From positions 1 through 64,000 of the forward strand of contig CAZBPM010000013.1 in the NCBI GenBank assembly GCA_964493785.1: a DNA stretch of 64,000 nt, written 5' to 3'. This stretch comes from Hyphomicrobium_A sp964493785 (GTDB taxonomy: Bacteria; Pseudomonadota; Alphaproteobacteria; Rhizobiales; Hyphomicrobiaceae). Below the pieces are notes generated by a model. The model was not told where the DNA came from. It ran no database searches and saw only the letters and a program-made list of their open reading frames with translations. This document shows, one piece after another, positions 1-8,988 of the stretch. The position numbers and the translations under genes are program-made. Position 1 is the first letter of the stretch. Every line of letters starts with the position of its first letter.

Positions 1-159
1 GGTCGTCCCGGTGGTGGTGGCGGCTTCCGCGGCGGCGACCGCGAAGGCGCTTCGACATTCCGTCCGCGCCCCCCGCGCGAGGGTGACCGTCCCCCGCGTG
101 ACGGCGATCGTCCGCCTCGTCCTCCGCGTGAGGGCACCGCTTCTGGCTCGGAGGAATAA
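1..159 (+). CDS. rpsF: 30S ribosomal protein S6, C-terminal tail only (partial)
   Basis: The reading frame is open from base 1 to the TAA at 157-159 and gives 52 residues, very rich in Gly, Arg, Pro and Asp (RPPREGDRPPRDGDRP-like repeats). The start and the folded S6 domain lie outside the window. Long charged low-complexity tails of this kind are typical of S6 in Hyphomicrobiales. Identification rests mainly on position: it ends 3 bases before rpsR, as in the conserved rpsF-rpsR-rplI order. The GGAGG serving rpsR (150-154) lies inside its last codons, which suggests translational coupling. Confidence 0.85.
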   Translation, partial: GRPGGGGGFRGGDREGASTFRPRPPREGDRPPRDGDRPPRPPREGTASGSEE

Positions 160-162
160 ACC

Positions 163-417
163 ATGGCAGAGATCGCAACCTCTGGTGGCGGCCAGCGCCG
201 TCCCTTCCATCGTCGTCGCAAGACCTGCCCGTTTTCGGGTCAGCACGCGCCGAAGATCGACTACAAGGACGTGCGCCTGCTCGGTCGCTACGTCTCCGAG
301 CGCGGCAAGATCGTTCCTTCGCGCATCACGGCCGTCTCGGCAAAGAAGCAGCGCGAGCTGGCACGCGCCATCAAGCGCGCCCGCTTCCTCGGCCTGCTGC
401 CGTACGTCCTGAAGTAA
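163..417 (+). CDS. rpsR: 30S ribosomal protein S18
   Basis: An 84-residue basic protein of normal S18 length. It binds 16S rRNA in the small-subunit platform next to S6. The family core is clear: FHRRRKTCPF near residue 16, DYKDVRLLGRYVSERGKI in the middle, and the C-terminal KKQRELARAIKRARFLGLLP. The ATG at 163 has GGAGG at 150-154, eight bases upstream, inside the end of rpsF. The two genes are separated by three bases, so they are almost certainly cotranscribed. Confidence 0.98.
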   Translation: MAEIATSGGGQRRPFHRRRKTCPFSGQHAPKIDYKDVRLLGRYVSERGKIVPSRITAVSAKKQRELARAIKRARFLGLLPYVLK

Positions 418-556
418 CAACTGAAGCGCTGGGCCCTCACCGGCCCGGCGCTGCACGGCAAGTAAGTGCGTGGCCAATAGTGGCCTGCACGAGGTTGGGA
501 CGAGGCGGATATCCGCTCTCGTCTCTAACCGCGCTCAACGCGGGACAGCTCACTTG

Positions 557-1522
557 ATGTCGTATCGACTGCTCATCGCACTAGGTGCAGGCCTCATCGC
601 GGCCGTGGTGTTCGCTTCAGCGACCACGGGCCCGGTGCTCATGCGCATGATCCTGTTCCTGCTGACGCCGCTGGCGCTGTTCCTCGCCGGCCTCGGGCTG
701 GGTCCGCTTGCCGCCCTCGTCGCAGGCATCGCCGGAACGTTGCTGGTGCTTGCCGCCGGCACACCGCTCGGAGCACTGGTATTCGCGGCCAGTCAGGCCA
801 TACCGGTCGTCATCCTCACATATCTCGCCTCGCTCAACCGCGCTGGCCCCGACGGCAAGGCCGAGTGGTATCCTGTCGGCCGGCTCATCATCGCCGCAGC
901 GTTGATTGCGGGCACGTTCGCCGGCATGACGATGTTGCTGCTGGGCGGTGACGTCGAGACGCTGCGCGGCGCCGTGCGCGAGATGCTGCAGGCGTTCGTC
1001 AAAACCGAGCTGCCGAACATGCCAGACGCCCCGACCCTGGGGCCCGCTGAAATCGAAGAATTCGCCAACTTGGTCGTCATTCTGTGGCCGGCCGCAACGG
1101 CGATATCGAGCATGGGCAGCCTGCTGTTTAATTTGTGGCTCGCCGGCAGAATCACGATGGCGTCCGGACGGCTCCAGCGGCCCTGGCCGGACATCGCCGC
1201 CCTGACGTATCCGCCGGCAGCGCCGCTGATGCTGGCCGTCGCGACGGGGGCAGGCTTCATCGATGGCCTTCCCGGCATGCTCGCCCGCGGCTTCGCCGGC
1301 ACGCTGTTCTTCGCTTACGTGCTCTTGGGACTGGCGGTCGTCCACTACATCACGCGCGGCCGGACCTGGCGTGCCTTCGCGCTGTGGGGCCTTTACGCCG
1401 TACTGTTCCTCTCGAATTCCATCGGTTTGCTTGCCGTCGCGCTGCTCGGACTGGCCGAAGCAATCTGGCCGATGCGCAAGCCCCCACCCTCCCCTCCACC
1501 CAACGATCAGGGCCGGCCATGA
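557..1522 (+). CDS. DUF2232 family integral membrane protein
   Basis: A polytopic membrane protein of 321 residues with about eight hydrophobic segments and a short proline-rich C-terminal tail (PPPSPPPNDQ). The frame is open from a GTG at 470, but the ATG at 557 begins directly with a membrane segment (MSYRLLIALGAGLIAAVV), so I prefer it. Membrane proteins of the YybS/DUF2232 type sit between rpsR and rplI in many alphaproteobacteria, and this position is the main basis for the call. No biochemical role is established that I can name. Confidence 0.8.
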   Translation: MSYRLLIALGAGLIAAVVFASATTGPVLMRMILFLLTPLALFLAGLGLGPLAALVAGIAGTLLVLAAGTPLGALVFAASQAIPVVILTYLASLNRAGPDGKAEWYPVGRLIIAAALIAGTFAGMTMLLLGGDVETLRGAVREMLQAFVKTELPNMPDAPTLGPAEIEEFANLVVILWPAATAISSMGSLLFNLWLAGRITMASGRLQRPWPDIAALTYPPAAPLMLAVATGAGFIDGLPGMLARGFAGTLFFAYVLLGLAVVHYITRGRTWRAFALWGLYAVLFLSNSIGLLAVALLGLAEAIWPMRKPPPSPPPNDQGRP

Positions 1523-1578
1523 CACCGGCTCCGTTCCATCTCGACCCATTGAACGCTTAGAAAGAAGGAGATTTCAAA

Positions 1579-2163
1579 ATGCAGGTCATTCTGCTTCAGC
1601 GCATCGGCCGCCTCGGCCAGATGGGCGACGTCGTCAACGTCAAGGACGGCTATGCCCGCAATTTCCTCCTCCCGCAGAAGAAGGCGCTGCGCGCCACGGA
1701 GGACAACCGCAAGCACTTCGAATCCCAGCGCGCCCAGCTCGAAGCCAACAACCTCGAGCTCAAGAAGGAAGCCGAAGCCGTTGCCGAGAAGCTGGACAAG
1801 ACGATCTTCGTCGCGATCCGCTCCGCCGGCGACACCGGCCAGCTCTATGGCTCGGTCGCGACCCGCGACATCGCCGAGGTCGTCACCGAGGGCGGCTTCA
1901 CCATCGACCGCCGCCAGGTCATCCTCGAGCGCCCCATCAAGAACCTCGGCCTGCATCCGGTCCGCGTCGCGCTCCATCCGGAGGTGATCGTGTCGGTGAC
2001 GCTGAACGTTGCCCGCTCTGAGGAAGAGGCTAAGCGCCAGGCCGCCGGCGAGGACGTCACCATGGTCAAGGAAGAGAAGATCGAACTCGAGACGTTCGAT
2101 CCGGATTCCGCGTTCGAAGAAGGCGCTGCCCCGGCAGACGGCGAAGAGCAGCAGGCCGAATAA
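1579..2163 (+). CDS. rplI: 50S ribosomal protein L9
   Basis: A 194-residue protein that binds 23S rRNA at the base of the L1 stalk. The N-terminal domain is typical: MQVILLQRIGRLGQMGDVV, then the basic stretch DGYARNFLLPQKKALRAT, followed by the long connecting helix (about residues 45-75) and the C-terminal domain (GQLYGSVATRDIAE, GLHPVRVALHPEV). About 40 extra acidic residues follow residue 150 (EEKIELETFDPDSAFEEG). Such a tail is common in alphaproteobacterial L9 and absent from the roughly 149-residue E. coli protein. AAGGAG at 1565-1570 lies eight bases before the ATG. Confidence 0.98.
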   Translation: MQVILLQRIGRLGQMGDVVNVKDGYARNFLLPQKKALRATEDNRKHFESQRAQLEANNLELKKEAEAVAEKLDKTIFVAIRSAGDTGQLYGSVATRDIAEVVTEGGFTIDRRQVILERPIKNLGLHPVRVALHPEVIVSVTLNVARSEEEAKRQAAGEDVTMVKEEKIELETFDPDSAFEEGAAPADGEEQQAE

Positions 2164-2197
2164 CGACACGAGCGATTCGGCTCACTGCAAACGAATT

Positions 2198-2226
2198 CCC
2201 GTCCCCGTGTGCATAACGGGGACGGG
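2198..2226 (+). terminator. Strong stem-loop between rplI and dnaB
   Basis: A perfect 11-bp inverted repeat (CCCGTCCCCGT at 2198-2208, ACGGGGACGGG at 2216-2226) closes a 7-base loop 35 bases after rplI. No T-run follows, so it is not a textbook intrinsic terminator. It could protect the 3' end of the ribosomal mRNA, attenuate read-through into dnaB, or mark a processing site. Confidence 0.5.
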
Positions 2227-2276
2227 GCCTCCGCGCCCCTCGACGGTGGACCGATTGAATCGGATACCGTCACCCC

Positions 2277-3800
2277 ATGGCACAGAACGCTCTCCAAGTT
2301 ACCGACCGGCTCGGGGCCCTCGCCACCGCCGGCGATCATATCCCCTTCCGTCAGGCTCCCCATAACCTCGAAGCTGAGCAGGCGCTGCTCGGCGCGATCC
2401 TCGTCAACAACGAATCGATGGATCGCGTCTCGTCGTTCCTCGATGCACAGCACTTCTACGATCCGCTCCACCAGCAGATCTTCGAGGTCGCCGGCAAGCT
2501 GATCCACGCCGGCAAGCAGGCGACGCCGATCACGCTGCGCACGTTCTTCGAGAACGCCGAGCCGATCTCCCCGACCCTGACGGTGCCGCAGTATCTGGGC
2601 ACGCTGGCAGGTTCGGCCACGAGCATTATCAACGCCGAGGATTATGGGCGTACGATCTACGATCTCGCCACGCGGCGGGCCCTGATCATCATCGGCGAGG
2701 ATCTGGTCAACAACGCCTACGATAGCCCCGTCGATTTATCCCCGCGCCAGCAGATCGAGGAGGCGGAGGGCCGGCTTTACGGTCTCGCGGAGCAACGCAA
2801 GTACGGATCGGGCTTTCTAGGTTTCGGCGAGGCGCTGACCACAGCCATCGAAATGGCCGCGGCCGCCTACGAGCGCGACGGGCATCTGTCGGGCCTATCG
2901 ACCGGACTGGCCGACCTCGACTCGAAGATGGGCGGTCTGCAGTCGTCCGACCTCATCATCCTCGCCGGCCGCCCTTCGATGGGTAAGACCGCGCTCGCGA
3001 CCAACATCGCCTACAACGTTGCCAAGGCCTACCGCGCCGAGCAGCAGCCCGACGGAACGATGAAGACCCTCGACGGTGCCATCGTCGGTTTCTTCTCGCT
3101 CGAAATGTCCGCCGAGCAGCTGGCGACGCGTATTCTGTCCGAGCAGTCGGAAATCGGCTCGGAGAAAATCCGCCGCGGCATGATCACCGAGCCGGAATTC
3201 AGCAAGCTTGTTGAAGTGTCGCAGGAGATGGGGCGTATCCCGCTCTACATCGACCAGACGGGCGGCATTTCCATCGCGCAGCTTGCTGCGCGCGCGCGAA
3301 AGCTGAAACGGCAGAAGGGCCTGGGACTGCTCATCGTCGACTACCTCCAGCTGCTGACCGGCTCGTCGAAGCGCGGTGAAAACCGCGTGCAGGAAATCAC
3401 CGAGATCACCACCGGCCTGAAGGCATTGGCCAAGGAACTTCAGGTGCCGATCGTCGCCCTGTCGCAGCTCTCGCGCCAAGTGGAGCAGCGCGAGGACAAG
3501 CGCCCGCAGCTCTCTGACCTTCGTGAATCGGGTTCGATCGAGCAGGACGCCGACGTCGTCATGTTCGTGTTCCGCGAGGAGTATTACGTCGAGCGCCTGA
3601 AGCCGTCGGAAGGCACGGCAGAGTTCGGCGAGTGGATGACCAAGATGCAGCAGGTGTCCGGCAAGGCCGAGGTCATCATCGGCAAGCAGCGTCACGGTCC
3701 GGTCGGCACGGTGGAACTGGCGTTCGAAAGCCACCTCACCCGCTTCGGCAACCTCGCCCGCGAATATCAGTCCGTCACCCCGTACGGCGGCCGGGAATAG
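2277..3800 (+). CDS. dnaB: Replicative DNA helicase DnaB
   Basis: A 507-residue hexameric 5'-3' helicase that unwinds DNA ahead of the replisome and binds primase through its N-terminal domain. The N-terminal domain (about residues 25-130, with APHNLEAEQALLGAIL) is followed by a linker and a RecA-like domain. Walker A is GRPSMGKT at 231-238. Walker B is the LLIVDYLQLL strand near 346, and the Arg-rich motif QREDKRPQLSDLRESG follows. Length is normal and no intein is present. The ATG at 2277 has only a weak ribosome site, but the N-terminus fits the family. Confidence 0.97.
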   Translation: MAQNALQVTDRLGALATAGDHIPFRQAPHNLEAEQALLGAILVNNESMDRVSSFLDAQHFYDPLHQQIFEVAGKLIHAGKQATPITLRTFFENAEPISPTLTVPQYLGTLAGSATSIINAEDYGRTIYDLATRRALIIIGEDLVNNAYDSPVDLSPRQQIEEAEGRLYGLAEQRKYGSGFLGFGEALTTAIEMAAAAYERDGHLSGLSTGLADLDSKMGGLQSSDLIILAGRPSMGKTALATNIAYNVAKAYRAEQQPDGTMKTLDGAIVGFFSLEMSAEQLATRILSEQSEIGSEKIRRGMITEPEFSKLVEVSQEMGRIPLYIDQTGGISIAQLAARARKLKRQKGLGLLIVDYLQLLTGSSKRGENRVQEITEITTGLKALAKELQVPIVALSQLSRQVEQREDKRPQLSDLRESGSIEQDADVVMFVFREEYYVERLKPSEGTAEFGEWMTKMQQVSGKAEVIIGKQRHGPVGTVELAFESHLTRFGNLAREYQSVTPYGGRE

Positions 3801-3887
3801 GCGAGTGCGGCGCGGGAACGCCTCGTTTGCGGCTCGATTCGGGGCTACAACTGGCCCCGAACCTTGGCTCATCGGGAGAGAAGTCCG

Positions 3888-5093
3888 TTGTCGGATCGGA
3901 CGGCCCGCACCGCACAGATGATCGACACCGCGTCGCCGGAGCCGCACCGGCGCGCCGGGTCGTGGAGTGCCGGCGCGAACATTCCGGCAAGCTCCACGGG
4001 TATAGTCACGATCGATCTGGGCCAGGTGCGCGCCAACTGGCGGGCACTGGCAAAGCGCGTTGCGCCGGCCGGATGCGCGGCGGTCGTCAAGGCCGACGCC
4101 TATGGACTTGGCGCCCAGCGCATCATCCCCGCGTTGTATCAGGCCGGTTGCCGCAATCTATTCGTCGCCACTCCAGGCGAGGCGAAGCAGGCTTTACAGT
4201 GGGCGCCCGGCGCTACGGTCTACGTGCTCGACGGCGTGTTGCCCGGCTCAGCCAGGGAGCTTGCTGCCCTCGGCGTTCGTCCGGTGATCACGCGCATCGA
4301 GGAAGCAGTAGAGTGGGCGCAGCTTGCCCGCGACGATGCCGTTGCCCCGCCGCTTGCATTGCATCTCGATACCGGACTGAACCGCCTGGGCATGAGAGAG
4401 CCAGAGCTCGACACGCTGCTTGCCGACGAAGCCGTCTCCGCGCGCCTCGATATCGCACTGGTCATGAGCCATCTCGCCTGCGCCGACGACGCCCGCCATC
4501 CGATGAATGCCGAACAGCTCGCGCTGTTCCAACGCCTGCGCGCCAAGGTGCCGAAAGCCCGCGCCAGCCTCGCCGCCTCCGACGGACTGATGCTGGACAA
4601 GGCTTATCACTTCGATCTGGTTCGCCCGGGCTACGCGATCTACGGCGGTCAGACCACCGCCGAGCGCCTGTGTCCCGTCGAGCCTGTGGTTCGCGTCTCG
4701 GCGCGCATCCTGCAAATCGAGGACGTCCCCAAGGGCGCACGCATCGGCTACTCGGCAACCTACAAGGCCGGCTCGCCGCGCCGTATAGCGACGCTCGCCG
4801 CTGGATATGCCGATGGATTCTTCCGCCATGCGAGCGCCGCTGACGGCGAAGCGCGCGGCTACGTGGCAATCCGCGGCAAGCTGGCGCCCGTTGTTGGCCG
4901 CGTGTCGATGGACCTCATCACCGTCGACGTCACCGACCTGGGCGACGTCGTTCCCCAGCGTGGCGACCTCGCCGACCTGATCGGCCCCGAACTGCCGCTG
5001 GAAACCGTAGGCCGCAATGCCGGCACCATCGGCTACGAGGTGCTGACGCGCATCGGCACGCGCTTCCACCGGCACTACATCGATCGCGATTGA
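3888..5093 (+). CDS. alr: Alanine racemase
   Basis: Converts L-alanine to D-alanine for peptidoglycan, using PLP. The TIM-barrel domain carries the PLP lysine in AAVVKADAYGLG (K68 with this start). The C-terminal beta domain carries the catalytic tyrosine in RIGYSATYKAG and the VGRVSMDLITVDVT strand. Starts are ambiguous: TTG 3864, TTG 3888 and ATG 3918 are in frame. TTG 3888 has GGGAGAG seven bases upstream (3874-3880), so I choose it, giving 401 residues. About 35 residues precede the conserved TIDLGQVRANWRAL, so the ATG at 3918 is also credible. The dnaB-alr-radA order is conserved in this order of bacteria. Confidence 0.93.
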   Translation: MSDRTARTAQMIDTASPEPHRRAGSWSAGANIPASSTGIVTIDLGQVRANWRALAKRVAPAGCAAVVKADAYGLGAQRIIPALYQAGCRNLFVATPGEAKQALQWAPGATVYVLDGVLPGSARELAALGVRPVITRIEEAVEWAQLARDDAVAPPLALHLDTGLNRLGMREPELDTLLADEAVSARLDIALVMSHLACADDARHPMNAEQLALFQRLRAKVPKARASLAASDGLMLDKAYHFDLVRPGYAIYGGQTTAERLCPVEPVVRVSARILQIEDVPKGARIGYSATYKAGSPRRIATLAAGYADGFFRHASAADGEARGYVAIRGKLAPVVGRVSMDLITVDVTDLGDVVPQRGDLADLIGPELPLETVGRNAGTIGYEVLTRIGTRFHRHYIDRD

Positions 5094-5095
5094 AC

Positions 5096-6472
5096 ATGGC
5101 CAAGCCCAGCAAGACGATATTCGTCTGCCAGAACTGCGGGACGACAGCGCCGCGATGGCAGGGAAAATGCTCGTCGTGCGGCGAGTGGAATACCCTGATC
5201 GAGGAAACCGAGGCCGTCGCCCCTCCCGGCACCGGTCTGGCGCGCAAGACCGGCGGCCGCGTCATCGTGCTGGAAGGCTTGAAAGGCTCGACGCAGGAGG
5301 CGCCGCGCTTCTCCACCGGCCTGAGCGAGCTTGATCGCGCCACCGGCGGCGGCATCGTTCCCGGCTCCGCGCTGCTCATCGGCGGCGAACCGGGCATCGG
5401 CAAATCGACGCTGCTGCTCCAACTGGCGGCATCGCTTGCTCGCAACGGACGCCGCGCGGTTTATTTCTCCGGCGAGGAGGCCGCCGCCCAGGTCCGCCTC
5501 AGGGCGGAACGGCTCGGCTTGAGCGATGCGCCGGTAGCACTCGCGTGCGAGACCTCGCTCGCACACATCCTTGCGACGCTCGAAGCCGGCCCGCCCCCCG
5601 ATCTAATCGTCATCGATTCCATTCAAACACTTTGGGCTGAGACAATCGAAGCCGCGCCCGGCACCGTCAGTCAGGTGCGCGCAGCAGCCCAGGCCCTGAT
5701 CCGCCACGCCAAGCGCGTCGGCAGCGCGCTGCTGCTCGTCGGTCATGTCACCAAGGACGGCCAGATCGCCGGCCCCAAGGTGATCGAGCACATGGTCGAC
5801 ACCGTGTTGTACTTCGAAGGCGACCGCGGCCACACGTTCCGCATTCTGCGCGCGGTGAAGAACCGTTTCGGCGCCACTGACGAGATCGGCGTGTTCGAGA
5901 TGGCGAGCGGCGGTCTGCGAGAGGTGTCGAACCCATCCGAGCTGTTCCTCGGCGACCGCCAGTCGTCCAGCCCCGGCGCTGCCGTGTTCGCCGGCGTCGA
6001 GGGTACACGACCGCTGCTGGTCGAGATCCAGGCGCTCGTGGCGCCATCATCGCTCGGCACCCCTAGACGTGCCGTGGTCGGCTGGGATTCGAGCCGTCTG
6101 TCGATGCTGCTCGCCGTGCTGGAGGCACGTGCCGGGCTGTCGTTTGCCGGCCAGGATGTCTACCTCAACGTCGCGGGCGGCCTCCGGATCAACGAGCCTG
6201 CGGCCGACCTCGCTGCGGCCGCTGCGCTGGTGTCGTCGCTGTCAGGTGTGGCCATTCCGCGACACAGGGTGCACTTCGGCGAGGTCTCGCTATCTGGAGC
6301 TATCAACGCCACCCCACTGATGGGCCCGCGCCTCAAAGAAGCGCAAAAGCTTGGGTTCCGCGAGGCCATCGTGCCGGCCCAGGGCGAGCTGGAAATCAGC
6401 GGCCTGAAACTCAAGCCGACGAGGCTTCAACATCTAAGGGAGCTTGCCGATGGCCTGCCGTCATGCGACTGA
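5096..6472 (+). CDS. radA: DNA repair protein RadA
   Basis: A 458-residue RecA-like DnaB-type helicase that acts on recombination intermediates. The N-terminal zinc finger has cysteines C11, C14, C25 and C28. The ATPase has Walker A GGEPGIGKSTLL, and the RadA signature KNRFGATDEIGVFEM is intact. The C-terminal Lon-protease-like domain begins around residue 290 (VALGTPRRAVVG region onward). The ATG at 5096 is two bases after the alr stop. A TTG at 5090 overlaps that stop and would add two residues. Close packing with alr indicates cotranscription. Confidence 0.97.
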   Translation: MAKPSKTIFVCQNCGTTAPRWQGKCSSCGEWNTLIEETEAVAPPGTGLARKTGGRVIVLEGLKGSTQEAPRFSTGLSELDRATGGGIVPGSALLIGGEPGIGKSTLLLQLAASLARNGRRAVYFSGEEAAAQVRLRAERLGLSDAPVALACETSLAHILATLEAGPPPDLIVIDSIQTLWAETIEAAPGTVSQVRAAAQALIRHAKRVGSALLLVGHVTKDGQIAGPKVIEHMVDTVLYFEGDRGHTFRILRAVKNRFGATDEIGVFEMASGGLREVSNPSELFLGDRQSSSPGAAVFAGVEGTRPLLVEIQALVAPSSLGTPRRAVVGWDSSRLSMLLAVLEARAGLSFAGQDVYLNVAGGLRINEPAADLAAAAALVSSLSGVAIPRHRVHFGEVSLSGAINATPLMGPRLKEAQKLGFREAIVPAQGELEISGLKLKPTRLQHLRELADGLPSCD

Positions 6473-6527
6473 CGTCCGGCAGCCAGGGATCTGCCCGCAA
6501 CCGCTGCGAATAGGAGCCTTCTAGACC

Positions 6528-7190
6528 ATGTTGGGGCCGATCACTTACCTCGACGCCGCACTGCTAGCCGTGTGCTTCATCTCCGGCCTGCTGGCGATGT
6601 ATCGGGGCTTTGCGCGCGAGATGCTGTCGATCGTCTCATGGGCGGTGGCGGCAGCGGCTGTGCTCTACTTTGTGATCTTCCATAAGCCCTTCGCGCAGGA
6701 CATGGCGCAGCAGATGGGGACGCAGGTCGCGGTCGCTCAGATCGTCGTCGGCGCCGTCATATTCCTGATTGTGCTCATCATCGTCCATCTCGTCACCGCG
6801 CGACTGTCCGATGCTATCCTCGATAGCCGCGTCGGTATGATTGACCGGGTGCTCGGCTTCCTCTTCGGCGTGGTGCGCGGTTTTGTCCTGATCGTCATTC
6901 CTTACATGTTCTACGAGGCGTTCTTCCCCGATCCGAACACGCAGGTGCCCTGGGTTAAAGAATCGAAGACGCTTCCCTATATCAAGGGTGCGGGAGATTC
7001 GATCCGGTATCTGCTCGAAGCCCATATGCCATCGTCACTCACTGCACCGCCAGGCGAGCAACCTCCGGACGAGCAGCCCGCTCAGCCGCAGCAGCAGGGT
7101 TCACTGGAAAACCAGCGGGGCGACGAATTAGCGCTTGAAGCCGCGATGAGATATCATATTTCTGTCACGTGGCAGGTCACCGCGAGCTGA
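6528..7190 (+). CDS. cvpA: CvpA family membrane protein
   Basis: A 220-residue inner-membrane protein of the colicin V production family. It has four hydrophobic helices in the first 150 residues (TYLDAALLAVCFISGLLAM; MLSIVSWAVAAAAVLYFVIF; IVVGAVIFLIVLIIVHLV; VLGFLFGVVRGFVLIVIPYM). The conserved DRVLGFLFGVVRG segment is present, followed by a Gln/Pro-rich cytoplasmic tail. It sits directly before purF, an arrangement shared with E. coli and many proteobacteria. Its molecular role is poorly defined; envelope homeostasis is the usual suggestion. TAGGAG at 6511-6516 precedes the ATG. Confidence 0.93.
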   Translation: MLGPITYLDAALLAVCFISGLLAMYRGFAREMLSIVSWAVAAAAVLYFVIFHKPFAQDMAQQMGTQVAVAQIVVGAVIFLIVLIIVHLVTARLSDAILDSRVGMIDRVLGFLFGVVRGFVLIVIPYMFYEAFFPDPNTQVPWVKESKTLPYIKGAGDSIRYLLEAHMPSSLTAPPGEQPPDEQPAQPQQQGSLENQRGDELALEAAMRYHISVTWQVTAS

Positions 7191-7264
7191 TCCAGCGATA
7201 CCTGCTTGAAGTTAACGTGCGTTCATCATATCGGGCAGCGGCACGACACCAGCGGGAGGTGGCG

Positions 7265-8779
7265 ATGACTCAAGAGCTCGAGGAGGCCGGCATGCTTCAC
7301 GATCACAATGATCAGAAGCTCAATGGCCCCGGCTATTCGCGATACGGCGACGACAGACTCCGCGAGGAATGCGGAGTCTTCGGTGTTTTTGGACACCCCG
7401 ATGCCGCGGCCATAACCGCGCTCGGTCTGCACGCGCTTCAGCATCGCGGACAGGAAGCATGCGGCATCGTCTCGTACGACGGCCAGCAGTTCCACTCCGA
7501 GCGTCGCATGGGGCTCGTCGGCGACAACTTCTCCCGCGCCTCCGTCATCGAGCGCCTCAAGGGCCACGTGGCCATCGGGCACAACCGCTACTCCACATGC
7601 GGCGATGCGATTCTCAGAAACGTCCAACCGCTGTTCGCTGACATCGATACGGGCGGCTTTGCCGTCGCCCACAACGGCAACCTCACCAATGCCCTGACGC
7701 TACGCCAGGAGTTGATCTCCACCGGCGCCATCTGTCAGTCGACCTCGGACACTGAGGTCATCCTCCATCTTCTCTCCCGCTCGACCAAGCGGCGCATCGT
7801 CGAGCGCTTCGTCGAAGCCATTCGGCAGATCGAAGGCGCCTACGCACTCGTCGGCCTCACCAACGACATGATGATCGGCGCCCGCGATCCGGTCGGCATC
7901 CGCCCGCTGGTGTTGGGTAAACTGGGCTCGGCCTACATCCTCGCGTCGGAGACCTGCGCACTCGACATGGTCGGCGCCGAGTTCGTCCGCGAGGTCGAGA
8001 ACGGCGAAGTCGTCGTCATCACCGAGGATGGCGTCGAAAGCCATCGCCCCTTCCCGATGCGCCCGGCGCGTCCCTGCATCTTCGAATACATCTACTTCGC
8101 CCGCCCCGACTCCGTCATCGGCGGGCGAACTGTTTATGACATCCGCAAGCAGATGGGCGTGCAGCTCGCGCACGAAGCGCCCGCCGACGTCGACGTGATC
8201 GTCCCCATCCCCGATTCCGGCGTGCCTGCAGCCATCGGCTTTGCGCAGGAAGCCAACGTTCCGTTCGAACTCGGCATCATCCGCAACCACTACATCGGCC
8301 GCACCTTCATCGCACCCGAGCAGCAGATCCGCGCGCTGGGCGTCAAGCTGAAGCACTCCGCGAACGCCAGCGTGATCCGCGGCAAGCGCATCGTTCTCGT
8401 CGACGACAGCGTGGTGCGTGGAACGACCTCGAAGAAGATCGTCAGGATGATGTACGAAGCCGGCGCGCGCGAGGTGCACATGCGCATCGCATCGCCGCCG
8501 ATCACCCATCCGGATTATTACGGCATCGACACGCCCGATAAGGTCGACCTGCTCGCCGCCAACAAAGACCTGGAATCGATGCGCGCGTTCCTCGGCGCAG
8601 ACAGCCTCGCTTTCCTCTCGGTCGACGGCATCTATCGCGCCGTAGGCCTCGACGGCCGCGATGCGCGCGCGCCGCAGTTCACCGACCATTGCTTCACGGG
8701 CGAATATCCGACCCCGCTGACCGACCAGAGCGGTCAGACGGTTCCGCGCCAGTTATCGCTGCTGGCCGAGGTCGGCTAA
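7265..8779 (+). CDS. purF: Amidophosphoribosyltransferase
   Basis: Catalyses the first committed step of purine synthesis: PRPP plus glutamine to phosphoribosylamine. The N-terminal glutaminase uses Cys36 (REECGVFGVFG), exposed after removal of a 35-residue propeptide. ALQHRGQEACGI, HNRYSTCG and HNGNLTNA follow. The C-terminal PRTase has the PRPP loop VLVDDSVVRGTTSKK and the DSGVPAA region. The frame is open from 7169, inside cvpA, but GGGAGGT at 7254-7260 four bases before ATG 7265 settles the start (504 residues). The propeptide and the 504-residue length suggest the Bacillus-like subfamily, whose members often carry an Fe-S cluster. Confidence 0.96.
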   Translation: MTQELEEAGMLHDHNDQKLNGPGYSRYGDDRLREECGVFGVFGHPDAAAITALGLHALQHRGQEACGIVSYDGQQFHSERRMGLVGDNFSRASVIERLKGHVAIGHNRYSTCGDAILRNVQPLFADIDTGGFAVAHNGNLTNALTLRQELISTGAICQSTSDTEVILHLLSRSTKRRIVERFVEAIRQIEGAYALVGLTNDMMIGARDPVGIRPLVLGKLGSAYILASETCALDMVGAEFVREVENGEVVVITEDGVESHRPFPMRPARPCIFEYIYFARPDSVIGGRTVYDIRKQMGVQLAHEAPADVDVIVPIPDSGVPAAIGFAQEANVPFELGIIRNHYIGRTFIAPEQQIRALGVKLKHSANASVIRGKRIVLVDDSVVRGTTSKKIVRMMYEAGAREVHMRIASPPITHPDYYGIDTPDKVDLLAANKDLESMRAFLGADSLAFLSVDGIYRAVGLDGRDARAPQFTDHCFTGEYPTPLTDQSGQTVPRQLSLLAEVG

Positions 8780-8988
8780 GCCCTACCCGCTCCGGCTATT
8801 CGAGCCCCGACCGCTTCGCCTTCACCTTCCCACTCGATGGGGGGTGGGGTGGACCAGTAGGCGGGTTGCATCGACCGCCTCTGGACTATAGCTGTCAGGA
8901 GCACCGTGTTTCGTTGGCGGAGTTGGCAGCTGCACGAACTTGATGTGGTAGCGGGCCAACGCGGAAACTCTCAGTCGGCGGTCCCCAA

